Below are positions 9,901 through 18,398 of a stretch of DNA of 64,000 nucleotides, piece after piece. The DNA comes from Verrucomicrobiota bacterium (GTDB lineage Bacteria > Verrucomicrobiota > Verrucomicrobiia > Limisphaerales > JACRJY01), in assembly GCA_016235585.1 (NCBI GenBank), contig JACRJY010000157.1, positions 31,398 to 95,397 on the forward strand, given 5' to 3'. A program made the translations under genes and the position numbers. A model generated the notes under the pieces. That model saw only the letters and a list, made by a program, of their open reading frames with translations, made no database searches and was not told where the DNA came from. How positions within the stretch are numbered: the first letter of the stretch is position 1; every line of letters starts with the position of its first letter.

Positions 9901-10357
9901 AATGAAACAAATCCTTCCGGTTCGCACCGACGCCATTGTGGTCGTCGAACACGGAGAACTTCGGCGCGTGATGGACGAACAGTTTGCCGTCGAGATACTG
10001 CAGGCCGAACACCGCGTAGAGATCCTCGGCGAACACCGTCACCGTGCCGTCGGGATGGAAGCAGAGCACGCGGTCAATCGGCGTCTCGCCGCCGGTGTTC
10101 TTGCCGTCCATGTAATCCTCGCCGACGAAGATGCGCCCGTCGGGCGCGCAGCAGACGACCGAGGGATAGCGCACCACGGGGCTTTCGGCGATGAGTTCGA
10201 CCTTCCAGTCCGGCGGGCACTTCGGCAGGCCGGGGCCGGCGTCGGCGGCGCGCAGCGGCGCGCAGAGGACGCCGAGCGCGGTGAGGAGGGTGAGGCGGAG
10301 GATTGTTTGCACGCGGCGCGTCGTCGTTTCGCCTGAAGCTAGAAACTCGGCGCGCAA
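6971..10357 (-). CDS. PVC-type large protein: membrane-bound dehydrogenase-like beta-propeller, HEAT repeats and C-terminal haem-binding (CxxCH) domain
   Basis: N-terminal propeller PDGRIFVGEDYMDGKN...; HEAT-like region; ACIKCHRVAGEGGDAGPDLSGIGLKYSRAQLIEEVTFPSRSVLDGYRQTMV. Confidence 0.85.
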   Translation of the reverse strand: MRAEFLASGETTTRRVQTILRLTLLTALGVLCAPLRAADAGPGLPKCPPDWKVELIAESPVVRYPSVVCCAPDGRIFVGEDYMDGKNTGGETPIDRVLCFHPDGTVTVFAEDLYAVFGLQYLDGKLFVHHAPKFSVFDDHNGVGANRKDLFHCTNSKPWLPSLNDHIPSGFRLAMDGYFYLCTGDKGIHGMTGPDGRKVDLRGGIMRMRPDATGAEVFSRGTRNFLDTAMTAEDEMFTLDNSDDGQGWWTRLSHMVDGGDYGYPYDYKTRQPHTLWMMADYGGGGPTGAAAYNEDALPAEYRGNLFFGEWSKRQISRVRVERDGASFRVLTNENFFSVGEKDFRPVGITFTPDGLSLVVADWHHHHWKENSEKGRLLKFTYTGPSQAAPRPDWFVSAAMGRAEGVSTAKLIQGLRHSAQAVRLVAQRRLAERKDAIRPLKSLLTDRKAPPAARWHAIWALDALDGGKAARRELLATLNDADLSVRAQAIRQAGGRGVKDARKPLEKMLAHPNAAVRFQSATALGRIGDPASVPALLEVLDEKDLFARYAVFTALNRIGRAEPRAWAAITKGLEHKKPAVREGTFFALRESYFEPVVQALSNFAAKKAALIETRQFALAFVAGLARAPAPWDGSWWSTTPAGSPRPRDTNEWSGTPLAFEALRAALHDGSAAVRRAAVDGIRTADDSGAGADLGELFARETDTSLKKTVLETLRDIKAVPQSEAIVTAILNDTAANSELTPEALVTAGRIGGTNMIELILRVAQGSPPPIFKTKALEALGAARATNAIALLTGQLSSPNASDRQAAGGSLAKIGGEPVAATLTPVLTRATRVVPPTEPSPPAADAEARKQAVELLGQMKLKSAVEPLLHAYADPVTRDEAALALAAMPDVRAVHVYLEGLQSPNVKVHSHSANAIRRIQAEALPKIEAHVRATRLPAAVLSELRGIYGGNVTARRGPIFSGTSPGKVQMKHEDFALANPGDATGGRMIFNDRAGVACIKCHRVAGEGGDAGPDLSGIGLKYSRAQLIEEVTFPSRSVLDGYRQTMVVLRGDDLKTGIVRQETATELTLVDTEGKIVTLQKSEVQSTRSSPLSLMPDGLHLGLTAPQFADLIAYLETLKDGTGKVSPAAK

Positions 10358-10535
10358 GAGTCGAAGGAATTATTCACCACGCCGGAGCGGGCATGAGTGG
10401 CGCAGGCGGGGCACAGCCTCGCTTTGCTTCCAATAAGTGGAGCGGGCGGCGCCGCCGGTTCCAAACCTCGGCCCCGTGTCGTGTTCATCCGAAAGGGTGC
10501 CGATGGGAGCAACTCATGAAGGCTTGACAGCTTGG

Positions 10536-10550
10536 CTTTGCAATGCAAAG
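10536..10550. promoter_or_regulatory. Palindromic operator CTTTGCAATGCAAAG just downstream of a TTGACA -35-like box
   Basis: Perfect 7-bp arms with 1-nt centre; TTGACA at 10524-10529. Near-identical copy at 11535. Confidence 0.7.
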
Positions 10551-10558
10551 TATCCGTC

Positions 10559-11185
10559 ATGGACACCAACGCCGCCGCTGAAAACCTCCAGGTCATCCGC
10601 ACGCTTATGGAACGCTCGGCGCTCTACCGCCGCGCGCTCGCGCCGGTGATGACTTTCGCCGGGGCGACCGGCCTCGTGGCGGCGGCGCTCGGCTGGCTGC
10701 TCAAGATCGGGCAGCCGCGCGCGTTCACGCTGTATTGGCTGGCCGTGAGCGTCGTCGCGCTGGCCGGGGTTTTTCTCATTTCGCGGCAGCAGGCGCTGAA
10801 AGACAAAGAACCGTTCTGGTCGCCGCCCGCGCGGCGGGTGACGCAGGCGATTTTGCCGCCGCTGTTCCTTGGACTCATGGCGGCTTTGATGCTCGGCCTG
10901 CCGTCCGGAAACAGTCCGGTTCCCGCCTGGTGGCTGCCGCCGGGCTGGATGGCGCTCTACGGCTGCGCGCTGCACGCCGCCGGATTTTTCACCGCACGCG
11001 GGATGCGCTGGCTCGGCTGGGCCTTCATTCTGGCTGGCAGCGCCTGTTTTTTCGCACTTGGACAATTGAGCATAGCCCCGTCACCTTTTCAGGCGCACGC
11101 GCTCATGGGCGGCGCTTTTGGCGGCCTGCACCTCGCGGCGGGACTTTACCTGTATGCCACCGAGCGAAATGGGAAAACGGCGTGA
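10559..11185 (+). CDS. Integral membrane protein of unknown function
   Basis: Several hydrophobic helices (VTFAGATGLVAAALGWLL..., ILPPLFLGLMAALMLGLP...); coupled by 4-nt overlap to the next gene. Confidence 0.7.
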   Translation: MDTNAAAENLQVIRTLMERSALYRRALAPVMTFAGATGLVAAALGWLLKIGQPRAFTLYWLAVSVVALAGVFLISRQQALKDKEPFWSPPARRVTQAILPPLFLGLMAALMLGLPSGNSPVPAWWLPPGWMALYGCALHAAGFFTARGMRWLGWAFILAGSACFFALGQLSIAPSPFQAHALMGGAFGGLHLAAGLYLYATERNGKTA

Positions 11186-11490
11186 ACCCCGAACCGTTCC
11201 TCAACCTCGACCGGGTCATCCACGAGAAGGGGCGGCTGGCTATCATGTCGCTCCTCGCCGCGTCGGACGGGCTTTCTTTCACTGAAATGCGCGACACGCT
11301 TCAAATGACCGACGGCAACGTGACCGCCCATCTGCGGACCCTCCACGACGCCGGCTACGTGGCTTTCACCAAGTCGCTGGAGGGCGCGCGCCCGCTCACC
11401 ACCTCCACGCTTACCGCCAAGGGTCGCAAGGCCTTCGCCGAATACGTTGACCTGCTGGATCAAATCGTCCGGCAGACGAAGGGAAAATAA
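11182..11490 (+). CDS. Winged-helix transcriptional regulator (MarR/ArsR-like small wHTH)
   Basis: LNLDRVIHEKGRLAIMSLLAASDGLSFTEMRDTLQMTDGNVTAHLRTLHDAGYVAFTKSLEGARPLTTSTLTAKGRKAFAEYVDLL. Confidence 0.85.
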   Translation: MNPEPFLNLDRVIHEKGRLAIMSLLAASDGLSFTEMRDTLQMTDGNVTAHLRTLHDAGYVAFTKSLEGARPLTTSTLTAKGRKAFAEYVDLLDQIVRQTKGK

Positions 11491-11534
11491 TATCTCCGAA
11501 AGTTTGAACGAATTGAAACCGCCTTGGTCTTTAG

Positions 11535-11549
11535 CTTTGTAATGCAAAG
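11535..11549. promoter_or_regulatory. Second operator copy CTTTGTAATGCAAAG upstream of ispH
   Basis: 14/15 identical to 10536-10550; TTGGTC -35-like box at 11524-11529; 32 bp before the ispH ATG. Confidence 0.7.
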
Positions 11550-11581
11550 TGAAAGAAACTGGCAACCCGCCAACTGACAGC

Positions 11582-12469
11582 ATGAAAATCCTTCGCGCCA
11601 CCCATCTCGGAATGTGCTTCGGCGTCCGCGACGCCATTGCGCTCGCCCGGCAGCAGGCCGCCGCCGGGCCGCTGACCATCCTCGGCGACCTCGTCCACAA
11701 CGAAACCGTGCTCGCCGACCTGCGTTCGCGCGGCATCCGCATCGAGCGCGACGCGGCGGGCATCACCACGCCCACGGTGATGATCACCGCGCATGGTGCG
11801 TCGGACGCCGCCATGGCGCGGGTGCGGACGCGCGGCCTGAACGTCGTCGAGGCAACGTGCCCGCTCGTCCACTTCGCGCACCGCGAGCTGCGGCGGCTGG
11901 TGAAGGAGGGATTTCACCCCGTCATCATCGGCCAGCGCGACCATGTCGAGGTGCGCGGCATGACGGAGGATTTGGCGGAGTTCGACGTGGTGCTCACGCC
12001 GGTGGAGGTGGGGCAGTTGAGCGGGCGGCGGCGCTTCGGCGTCGTCGCCCAGACCACCCAGCCCATTACCCGTGTGCGCGAGCTGGTCACGCTCCTCCAG
12101 CGACGCTTTCCCAATTCAGAAGTTCGCTTCGCCGACACGGTCTGCCAGCCGACCAAGCAGCGTCAGGCCGCCGCCGAGGAACTCGCGCGGCAGTGCGACG
12201 TGGTCGTCGTCATCGGGGGCGCGCACAGCAACAACACGCGCGAACTCGCCGCCACTTGCGCGCGTTTCTGCCCGCGCGTGCATCATGTGCATGGCGCGGC
12301 GGATCTGCGCGGCGAGTGGTTCACCGGCGCGGAAACCGTCGGCCTCACCGCCGGCACGAGCACGCCGGACGCGGTGGTTGCGGGTGTGGAAGCTGCGCTC
12401 CGCCGCATCGCTGAATCTGAATTTCACCTGGATCCGCATACCATGGAATTGGCGTCACAAGCTGCCTGA
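11582..12469 (+). CDS. ispH: 4-hydroxy-3-methylbut-2-enyl diphosphate reductase
   Basis: ATHLGMCFGVRDAI..ILGDLVHN..VVEATCPLV..VADTVCQPTKQRQ..VVIGGAHSNNTREL..GLTAGTSTP. Confidence 0.9.
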   Translation: MKILRATHLGMCFGVRDAIALARQQAAAGPLTILGDLVHNETVLADLRSRGIRIERDAAGITTPTVMITAHGASDAAMARVRTRGLNVVEATCPLVHFAHRELRRLVKEGFHPVIIGQRDHVEVRGMTEDLAEFDVVLTPVEVGQLSGRRRFGVVAQTTQPITRVRELVTLLQRRFPNSEVRFADTVCQPTKQRQAAAEELARQCDVVVVIGGAHSNNTRELAATCARFCPRVHHVHGAADLRGEWFTGAETVGLTAGTSTPDAVVAGVEAALRRIAESEFHLDPHTMELASQAA

Positions 12470-12486
12470 TTGACGCGACCTCACTC

Positions 12487-13215
12487 ATGAATACTGCCGT
12501 TCAAGTTACGCAAATCCCCGTCCTCCTGCGCGGTGAGACAAAGTCGGTCGTTGCTTGGATTCGCCAATGGGACTGGTCGCGCGTGCGCGCCTGGGTGGCC
12601 GTCACGGTGCTGGGCGCGGCGCTCTTCGGCGCGGCCATCGGCTGGTGGCGCGCGCCGCTGCAGGCGTTCTACACGGCGGCCAAGTTTCCTCTCGTGCTCC
12701 TGCTCACCGCGCTCGGCAATGCCGTGCTCAACGCCATGCTTGCGCCGCTGCTGGGCGTGAACATGGGCCTGCGCCAGTCGCTGCTCGCGGTGCTGATGAG
12801 CTTCACCATCGCGGCGGCGATTCTCGGGGCGTTTGCCCCGCTCCAGTTCTTCGTCGCGTGGAATGTCCCTTCGTTCAACCTCGAACTGCGCTCGGCGTTT
12901 CTGGGCTACCGGTTCATGCAGTTTGCCACCGTGTCGTTCATCGCGTTTGCCGGCGTGATGGCGAACGTGCGGCTGCTGCCGCTGCTGCGCGCCCACGCGG
13001 AGACGGACGCGGCGGCGCTGCGCGTCCTGTTTGCCTGGCTGGCGGGCAATCTTTTTCTGGGCAGTCAAATCTGCTGGGTGCTTCGCCCGTTTGTCGGCCT
13101 GCCGCAAGCCCCGGTTGAGTTTCTTGGGCCAGGTTTGTTTCAGGGCAGTTTTTACGAAGAGGTCTTTCAAGCCTTGCGTGCAGTGCTGCTCCAGCAGGCG
13201 GAGGTCGGATTGTGA
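12487..13215 (+). CDS. Integral membrane protein, tandem paralog 1
   Basis: GWWRAPLQAFYTAAKFPLVLLLTALGNAVLNAMLAPLLGVNMGLRQSLLAVLMSFTIAAAILGA; 4-nt overlap with the next ORF. Confidence 0.75.
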   Translation: MNTAVQVTQIPVLLRGETKSVVAWIRQWDWSRVRAWVAVTVLGAALFGAAIGWWRAPLQAFYTAAKFPLVLLLTALGNAVLNAMLAPLLGVNMGLRQSLLAVLMSFTIAAAILGAFAPLQFFVAWNVPSFNLELRSAFLGYRFMQFATVSFIAFAGVMANVRLLPLLRAHAETDAAALRVLFAWLAGNLFLGSQICWVLRPFVGLPQAPVEFLGPGLFQGSFYEEVFQALRAVLLQQAEVGL

Positions 13216-13922
13216 GCGTGGCAGTCACCGAACTGCGACAGGTTCCGGCGTTGCTTCGGGGCGAGGCGGAGTCCGCCGCAGTCTGGACGGAGACGTGCGA
13301 TGCGCCCCGCGTGGCGATGTGGCTGGCAGTGACAATTGGCGGCTCGGCGGCTTTTGGCGCGGCGATGGGCTGGTGGCGCGCGCCGGAACAGGCACTTTAC
13401 ACAGCGGTGAAGTTTCCGCTGGTCATCCTGCTCACCGCGCTGGGCAATGCGGTGCTGAACGCCATGCTCGCACCGCTGCTGGGGGTAAACATCGGCCTGC
13501 GGCAGTCGCTGCTCGCCGTGCTGATGAGCTTCACCATCGCGGCGGCAATCCTCGGCGCGGCCAGCCCGCTGCTGGCCTTTGTCGTCTGGAATACACCGCC
13601 GCTGGCGGAGCGCGCGAGCGCCGGCGGGGCGCACGCCTTCCTGCTGCTGACCATCGTGGTCATCATCGCCTTCGCGGGCGTGGCGGCGAATCTGCGCCTC
13701 CTCCAAATGCTGCGCCGCCTCGGCGGCGGCGCGGGCGCGGCCCGGCGCGTGTTGTTCGCCTGGCTGGCGGGCAACCTGTTCCTCGGCAGCCAGCTTTCCT
13801 GGATGCTGCGGCCGTTCATCGGCTCACCGGGGCTTTCCGTGCAGTTCCTCCGCGACGATCCGCTCAAGGGAAGTTTCTACGAGGCGGTTTTCCATGCCAT
13901 CCGGCGGCTCTTTCTCGACTGA
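13212..13922 (+). CDS. Integral membrane protein, tandem paralog 2
   Basis: GWWRAPEQALYTAVKFPLVILLTALGNAVLNAMLAPLLGVNIGLRQSLLAVLMSFTIAAAILGA. Confidence 0.75.
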   Translation: MSVAVTELRQVPALLRGEAESAAVWTETCDAPRVAMWLAVTIGGSAAFGAAMGWWRAPEQALYTAVKFPLVILLTALGNAVLNAMLAPLLGVNIGLRQSLLAVLMSFTIAAAILGAASPLLAFVVWNTPPLAERASAGGAHAFLLLTIVVIIAFAGVAANLRLLQMLRRLGGGAGAARRVLFAWLAGNLFLGSQLSWMLRPFIGSPGLSVQFLRDDPLKGSFYEAVFHAIRRLFLD

Positions 13923-13943
13923 ACCATCAACACAATAACAAAC

Positions 13944-14750
13944 ATGAGCGACATGAACAACACTCCACCTCTCCCGCCTCAACCCAGCAATTCCGAACCG
14001 GCTTCAACCCCCACGCCACCGCCCGCCGCGCCCGGCGCAGTGCCGCCGCTGTTTGGCGCGCCGGGAACCGATCCGGCGGATCGAGTTCCCATCACAAATA
14101 TGTTTGGCGCCAGCGAAGCGTTGCTGCGCCATCCACGACGGATTTGGTTCCAACTCACGCAGTCCGGCCAGTTGCATCTGACGCTGGCGCTGCTCGGCAT
14201 CGCCCTCGGCTGCGCGCTGGTCTACGGCTTTGTCGTGGGAACTTTTTCCGGGCAGGATCAACTTTGGGCCGCGCCGGTGAAGATTGCCGCCGGGCTGCTC
14301 ATCTCCGGCCTCATCTGTCTGCCGAGCCTCTACATCTTCTCGTGCCTCGGCGGCGCGAACACCCGGCTGCTGGAAGTCTGCGGCCTCGTCGCCGGCCTGC
14401 TCGCGCTGCTGGCGGTGCTGCTCATCGGGTTTGCGCCAGTAGCGTGGATTTTCTCTCAAAGCACCGAGTCGGTCGCCGCCATGGGCGCGCTGCACCTGGC
14501 CTTTGCCGCCATTGCGACGGGTTTCGGCCTTAAGTTTCTCGCGCTCGGCTTTCGCGAACTCAACGCGCGGTTCAGTGGCGGCCTGCGCGTGTGGGCGGCC
14601 GTCTTCGTGCTCGTGCTCCTGCAAATGACCACGGCGCTCCGCCCGCTGATCGGCACCAGCGACTCGTTCCTGCCGTCCGAGAAGAAGTTCTTTCTCGCTC
14701 ACTGGTTTGATACGCTGGACAAAGACAGCCGCACGGGAAACCCGCGCTGA
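13944..14750 (+). CDS. Membrane protein with Pro-rich N-terminus, unknown function
   Basis: MSDMNNTPPLPPQPSNSEPASTPTPPPAAPG then several TM segments. Confidence 0.65.
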   Translation: MSDMNNTPPLPPQPSNSEPASTPTPPPAAPGAVPPLFGAPGTDPADRVPITNMFGASEALLRHPRRIWFQLTQSGQLHLTLALLGIALGCALVYGFVVGTFSGQDQLWAAPVKIAAGLLISGLICLPSLYIFSCLGGANTRLLEVCGLVAGLLALLAVLLIGFAPVAWIFSQSTESVAAMGALHLAFAAIATGFGLKFLALGFRELNARFSGGLRVWAAVFVLVLLQMTTALRPLIGTSDSFLPSEKKFFLAHWFDTLDKDSRTGNPR

Positions 14751-14752
14751 CC

Positions 14753-15277
14753 ATGACTGACCGCGAACGCCAACTCCTCCTCCGCCTCCGCGCGTGGACG
14801 CTCCTGTTCATCCTCGGCCTCGTGTTGAGCGGCGCGACGGCGATTCCGCTGGAGACGGAACTCCACTGGCTCGTGAAATGGACAGGCGCGGAATCGTTGG
14901 TGAAATCGCCCGCATCCACGGACGCGCCGGGCTGGGCAGTGTGGCTCGTGCGCGTGCGCGACGCCTTGGTGGAAACCGGCGCGAAGCATCCGTTCCTCGC
15001 CTACGGCTACGACTGGCTGGCGTTCGGGCATTTCGTCATCGCGCTGGCCTTCGTCGGTGCATGGCGCGACCCGGTGCGGAACATATGGCTGTTCGACTTC
15101 GGCCTCATGGCGTGCGCGCTGGTGATTCCATTCGCGCTCATTTTCGGCGGCGCACGCGGCATTCCGCTTTACTGGCGGTTGATTGACTGCTCGTTCGGCG
15201 TCATCGGCGCAATCCCGTTGTGGTTGTGCCGGAGGTGGACGCTGGAATTGGAGAAGCTCGCCGTGTCCGCCAAATGA
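14753..15277 (+). CDS. Membrane protein of unknown function
   Basis: MTDRERQLLLRLRAWTLLFILGLVLSGATAIPLETELHWLVKW...; 2-nt gap to the upstream gene. Confidence 0.65.
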   Translation: MTDRERQLLLRLRAWTLLFILGLVLSGATAIPLETELHWLVKWTGAESLVKSPASTDAPGWAVWLVRVRDALVETGAKHPFLAYGYDWLAFGHFVIALAFVGAWRDPVRNIWLFDFGLMACALVIPFALIFGGARGIPLYWRLIDCSFGVIGAIPLWLCRRWTLELEKLAVSAK

Positions 15278-15376
15278 TTTTCGCCTGCACAGTTTTGCTT
15301 CCACGCTGAATCCCCTTGCCACGCGCGGGGGCATTCGTTACCCCAAGGCACGCGCCGCGTTCACTCGCGCCGCACC

Positions 15377-16234
15377 ATGAGCGAGAGCCGTTCCCAAGCC
15401 CCGTGGCAGCCGCTGACTTTCGGCGGCGTGGCGGCGTTTGCGCGCGCGCCGTTGGGACGGCTGCTGCTGGTGGAGTCGTTCTTCGCCGCGCTCGCCGCCG
15501 CCGCCGTGATGGTCGTGATTCACGCGGGCTGGAGTTCCGTGGTGGAACAGGCCATCAACGGCCTGCCCGACCAAGGCATCCTCTCCGCCGGGAAACTGGA
15601 CTGGAGCGGCGGCTCGCCCGCCGTGCTCGCGGAAAACCCTCTGCTCGCGCTGGTCGTGGATTTGGAACACGACGGCGGCACGGGCCAGGTGGCGGATTTG
15701 CAAATCGAATTCGGGCGGACGGATTTCCGCCTCGCGTCCTCGGCGGGCTACTACGTCGCGATGTCGTATCCCGACGCGTGGGGCACGCCCTTCAACCGCC
15801 GTGCGCTGGAACCGTGGTGGGGCGCGTGGAAGCCCGTGATTCTCGTCGGCGCGGGCGTGGCGGTGTATCTCTGGCTCATGCTCACGTGGGCGGGGCTGGG
15901 GCTGATCTATTCCTTCGCCGTGCGGGGCATCGCGTTCTATTCGGATCGCGAAGCGGGACGGGCGCGGGCCTGGCGCGTGGGCGCGGCGGCGCTGATGCCG
16001 GGCTGCCTGCTCATCAGTGCGGCGCTCCTGCTCTACGGCCTGCAACAACTGCCGCTGCTCGGCCTGCTGCTGGCCTTCGCGCTGCATCTGGTTCTTGGCT
16101 GGGTCTATGTGGTGGGCGCGGCGTTCTGCCTGCCGAAGATTCAGGTGAAGGAAAAGCTGGCGGGAAACCCCTTCGCGCAATCCGGCGACACGCCTTCCGC
16201 CCCGGAGAAGAAAAAGAATCCGTTCACCTCGTAG
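15377..16234 (+). CDS. Membrane protein of unknown function
   Basis: LTFGGVAAFARAPLGRLLLVESFFAALAAAAVMVVIHAGW... multi-TM. Confidence 0.65.
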   Translation: MSESRSQAPWQPLTFGGVAAFARAPLGRLLLVESFFAALAAAAVMVVIHAGWSSVVEQAINGLPDQGILSAGKLDWSGGSPAVLAENPLLALVVDLEHDGGTGQVADLQIEFGRTDFRLASSAGYYVAMSYPDAWGTPFNRRALEPWWGAWKPVILVGAGVAVYLWLMLTWAGLGLIYSFAVRGIAFYSDREAGRARAWRVGAAALMPGCLLISAALLLYGLQQLPLLGLLLAFALHLVLGWVYVVGAAFCLPKIQVKEKLAGNPFAQSGDTPSAPEKKKNPFTS

Positions 16235-16243
16235 CAGACCTTC

Positions 16244-17203
16244 CTATTTCGCCGACAGGTCTTTCACCGCTTCGGCGAAGGTCGGGAATTGAAATTGAAA
16301 TCCCGACGCCAGCAGTTTGCCCGGCGCGACGCGGCGGCTTTTCAAAATCAGCTCCGTCTCCGTCCGCAGGAAGAACGCGCCCACTTCGAGCAGCCAGCGC
16401 GCGGCGGGCAGGCCGAACGGCGCGCCGACCAGTTCGCGCATCACGCGCATCATCTCCGCGTTCGGCAGCGGATTCGGCGCGGCGAGATTCACCGGGCCGC
16501 TCAACTCGTCGTGCGCGATGACCCACTCGACCGCACGGCAGAAGTCCTCCACGTGCATCCACGAAACGAACTGCCTGCCGTCGCCCATTTTCCCGCCGAG
16601 GCCCAGCCGCGCGAGCCGCCGCAGCACGGGGAAGACGCTGTTCCGCGCGTGGCCCAGCGCCATCGTCATGCGGAGCGCGACCTTGCGGGTTTTCGGTTCC
16701 GCGTTTCGCGTTCCGTGTTCCGCGTTTAGTTCCTTTTCCCACGCGTGGATGACTTCGAGCGAGAACTCATCCTTCACCTCCGGCGTCGCCGCGAAATCCG
16801 TGGCTGATTCGTCCCACGCGGGGCCGAACGTGTGGCGGTAAATCGTGGCTGAACTGGCGTTGAGCCACACGCGCGGTGGTTGCGCGCACCGGGCAATGGC
16901 CTCGCCCAAAACGCGCGTCGAGTTCACCCGCGAGTCGAGAATCTCGCGCCGGTTCGCCGCCGTGTAGCGGCAGTCCACCGAGCGCCCGCAGAGATTGATG
17001 ACCGCCAGCGCGCCGTCGAGTTCCTTGGCCCAGTCGCCGAGCGTGCGCCCGTCCCAAAATCGCTCGCGGGCGATGCCGCCTTCCGCGCGCGGCTGGCGCG
17101 TGAGCACGACCACATCGTGGCCTTTGCCAGTGAAGTGCCGCGCCAGCTCCTGGCCGAGAAAGCCGCTGCCGCCCGCGAGGATGATGGAATTTTGTGAGGT
17201 CAT
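16244..17203 (-). CDS. TIGR01777-family NAD(P)-dependent epimerase-like SDR
   Basis: SIILAGGSGFLGQELARHFTGKGHDVVVLTR; NLCGRSVDCRYTAANRREILDSRVNSTRVLGEAI; WLNASSATIYRHT. Confidence 0.88.
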   Translation of the reverse strand: MTSQNSIILAGGSGFLGQELARHFTGKGHDVVVLTRQPRAEGGIARERFWDGRTLGDWAKELDGALAVINLCGRSVDCRYTAANRREILDSRVNSTRVLGEAIARCAQPPRVWLNASSATIYRHTFGPAWDESATDFAATPEVKDEFSLEVIHAWEKELNAEHGTRNAEPKTRKVALRMTMALGHARNSVFPVLRRLARLGLGGKMGDGRQFVSWMHVEDFCRAVEWVIAHDELSGPVNLAAPNPLPNAEMMRVMRELVGAPFGLPAARWLLEVGAFFLRTETELILKSRRVAPGKLLASGFQFQFPTFAEAVKDLSAK

Positions 17204-17220
17204 GACGCGAAGTGGATTGG

Positions 17221-17625
17221 TCAGAACTGATGACAAAAGGCCGTAATGTAAACTCCGGCCAGAAACGTCCACAACGCCGCAAAGAGAATGTGGGCGAGCG
17301 TGTTCAGGCTGTTGCCACGCCAGAGTTCAGGACGATAAACGAAGAACTGGCAATACCAGCGTGCGATCCAAAAGACCGACAGCCCGCCGAGCACAGCGCG
17401 GGCGAGTGGGCTGTGCATGAGCAAATCGTCAGCACAAAGCAAGCTTACGCCACCAAAGCCCGCCAGCACGAGCATCAGGAAGCCAGTATGCACCCAAAAG
17501 ATTTGGCGGGTGAGCAGCGAAACGCGTTGCAGTTCCTCGTGCCAGCCAAACCGGCGGGCGAAATCGAAGTGAGCGAGCGACAAGGCGATTTGCAGGACGC
17601 CGGCGATTTGCAGACAAGTCTTCAT
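17221..17625 (-). CDS. Small membrane protein of unknown function
   Basis: MKTCLQIAGVLQIALSLAHFDFARRFGWHEEL...; ATG overlaps the upstream stop by 4 nt. Confidence 0.7.
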   Translation of the reverse strand: MKTCLQIAGVLQIALSLAHFDFARRFGWHEELQRVSLLTRQIFWVHTGFLMLVLAGFGGVSLLCADDLLMHSPLARAVLGGLSVFWIARWYCQFFVYRPELWRGNSLNTLAHILFAALWTFLAGVYITAFCHQF

Positions 17626-18398
17626 GGTGCTCTCCTTAACAGAATGATTTTTATGAACGGCGTCATGCGTCTCTCCATCGCAATTTCCAGTCTGGCAATC
17701 TTCGCAAGCCGTTTCCATTCGTTGCCCGGCGTGAAATGAAGAAAGCCAGGGCCGAAGGCGGCGAAGTTGGCCAAGTCCCGGATATGTTCGACAAGCAGGA
17801 TCGTTCCTGATGGAGCAAGCACGCGGTGAATTTCGCGAAAGAATGCCTCCCGGCTCGCCGCCCGCTGCAGTTCGTGCGCCGCGAACAGGACGAATGTCGT
17901 GTCGAAGCTGTGATCGGCGAAGGGAAACTCGCAGTGGCGGATTGGTTCGGCTGGAGGCGCGGCTCGTTCCGCCCGCGCGCGTTGAATGCTCGGCTCGGAC
18001 ATTTCGGCGGCATCAAAGAAATCACAAGCCCGTCCGGTGCTGTCTGGGAACAACTGGCGGAGCGCCGCCGAGCTTTCATCCAGCCCGGCGTGAAGATTTA
18101 ACCAGTGCCGGGGTTTCGCGGGCAGCACCGAAGGAATCCATGTCCACCGATAAAGTTCCGACACGTCGTAAATCCAATGCGAGGCGGCGAGTGAGGCAAC
18201 ACTCCACCAAGTGGCGAGCAGCGCGACGGCCAAGGCTGCCACTCGCAGCCAGCCGGGGCTTGTCTTGCCAAACCAAAACCATCCGCCAGCCACCAGAATG
18301 ACCGCAACGCCGCCGACATATTGCGGCCAGTTGTAGCGCGCGATTTGCAGCAAGCCGGTGAAACGGTGGCGGGGTTGATCGGGTGTGAAAGTGTTCAT
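17622..18398 (-). CDS. Membrane-anchored class I SAM-dependent methyltransferase-like protein
   Basis: N-terminal TM helices; FPFADHSFDTTFVLFAAHEL...FFREIHRVLAPSGTILLVEHIRD. Confidence 0.75.
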   Translation of the reverse strand: MNTFTPDQPRHRFTGLLQIARYNWPQYVGGVAVILVAGGWFWFGKTSPGWLRVAALAVALLATWWSVASLAASHWIYDVSELYRWTWIPSVLPAKPRHWLNLHAGLDESSAALRQLFPDSTGRACDFFDAAEMSEPSIQRARAERAAPPAEPIRHCEFPFADHSFDTTFVLFAAHELQRAASREAFFREIHRVLAPSGTILLVEHIRDLANFAAFGPGFLHFTPGNEWKRLAKIARLEIAMERRMTPFIKIILLRRAP

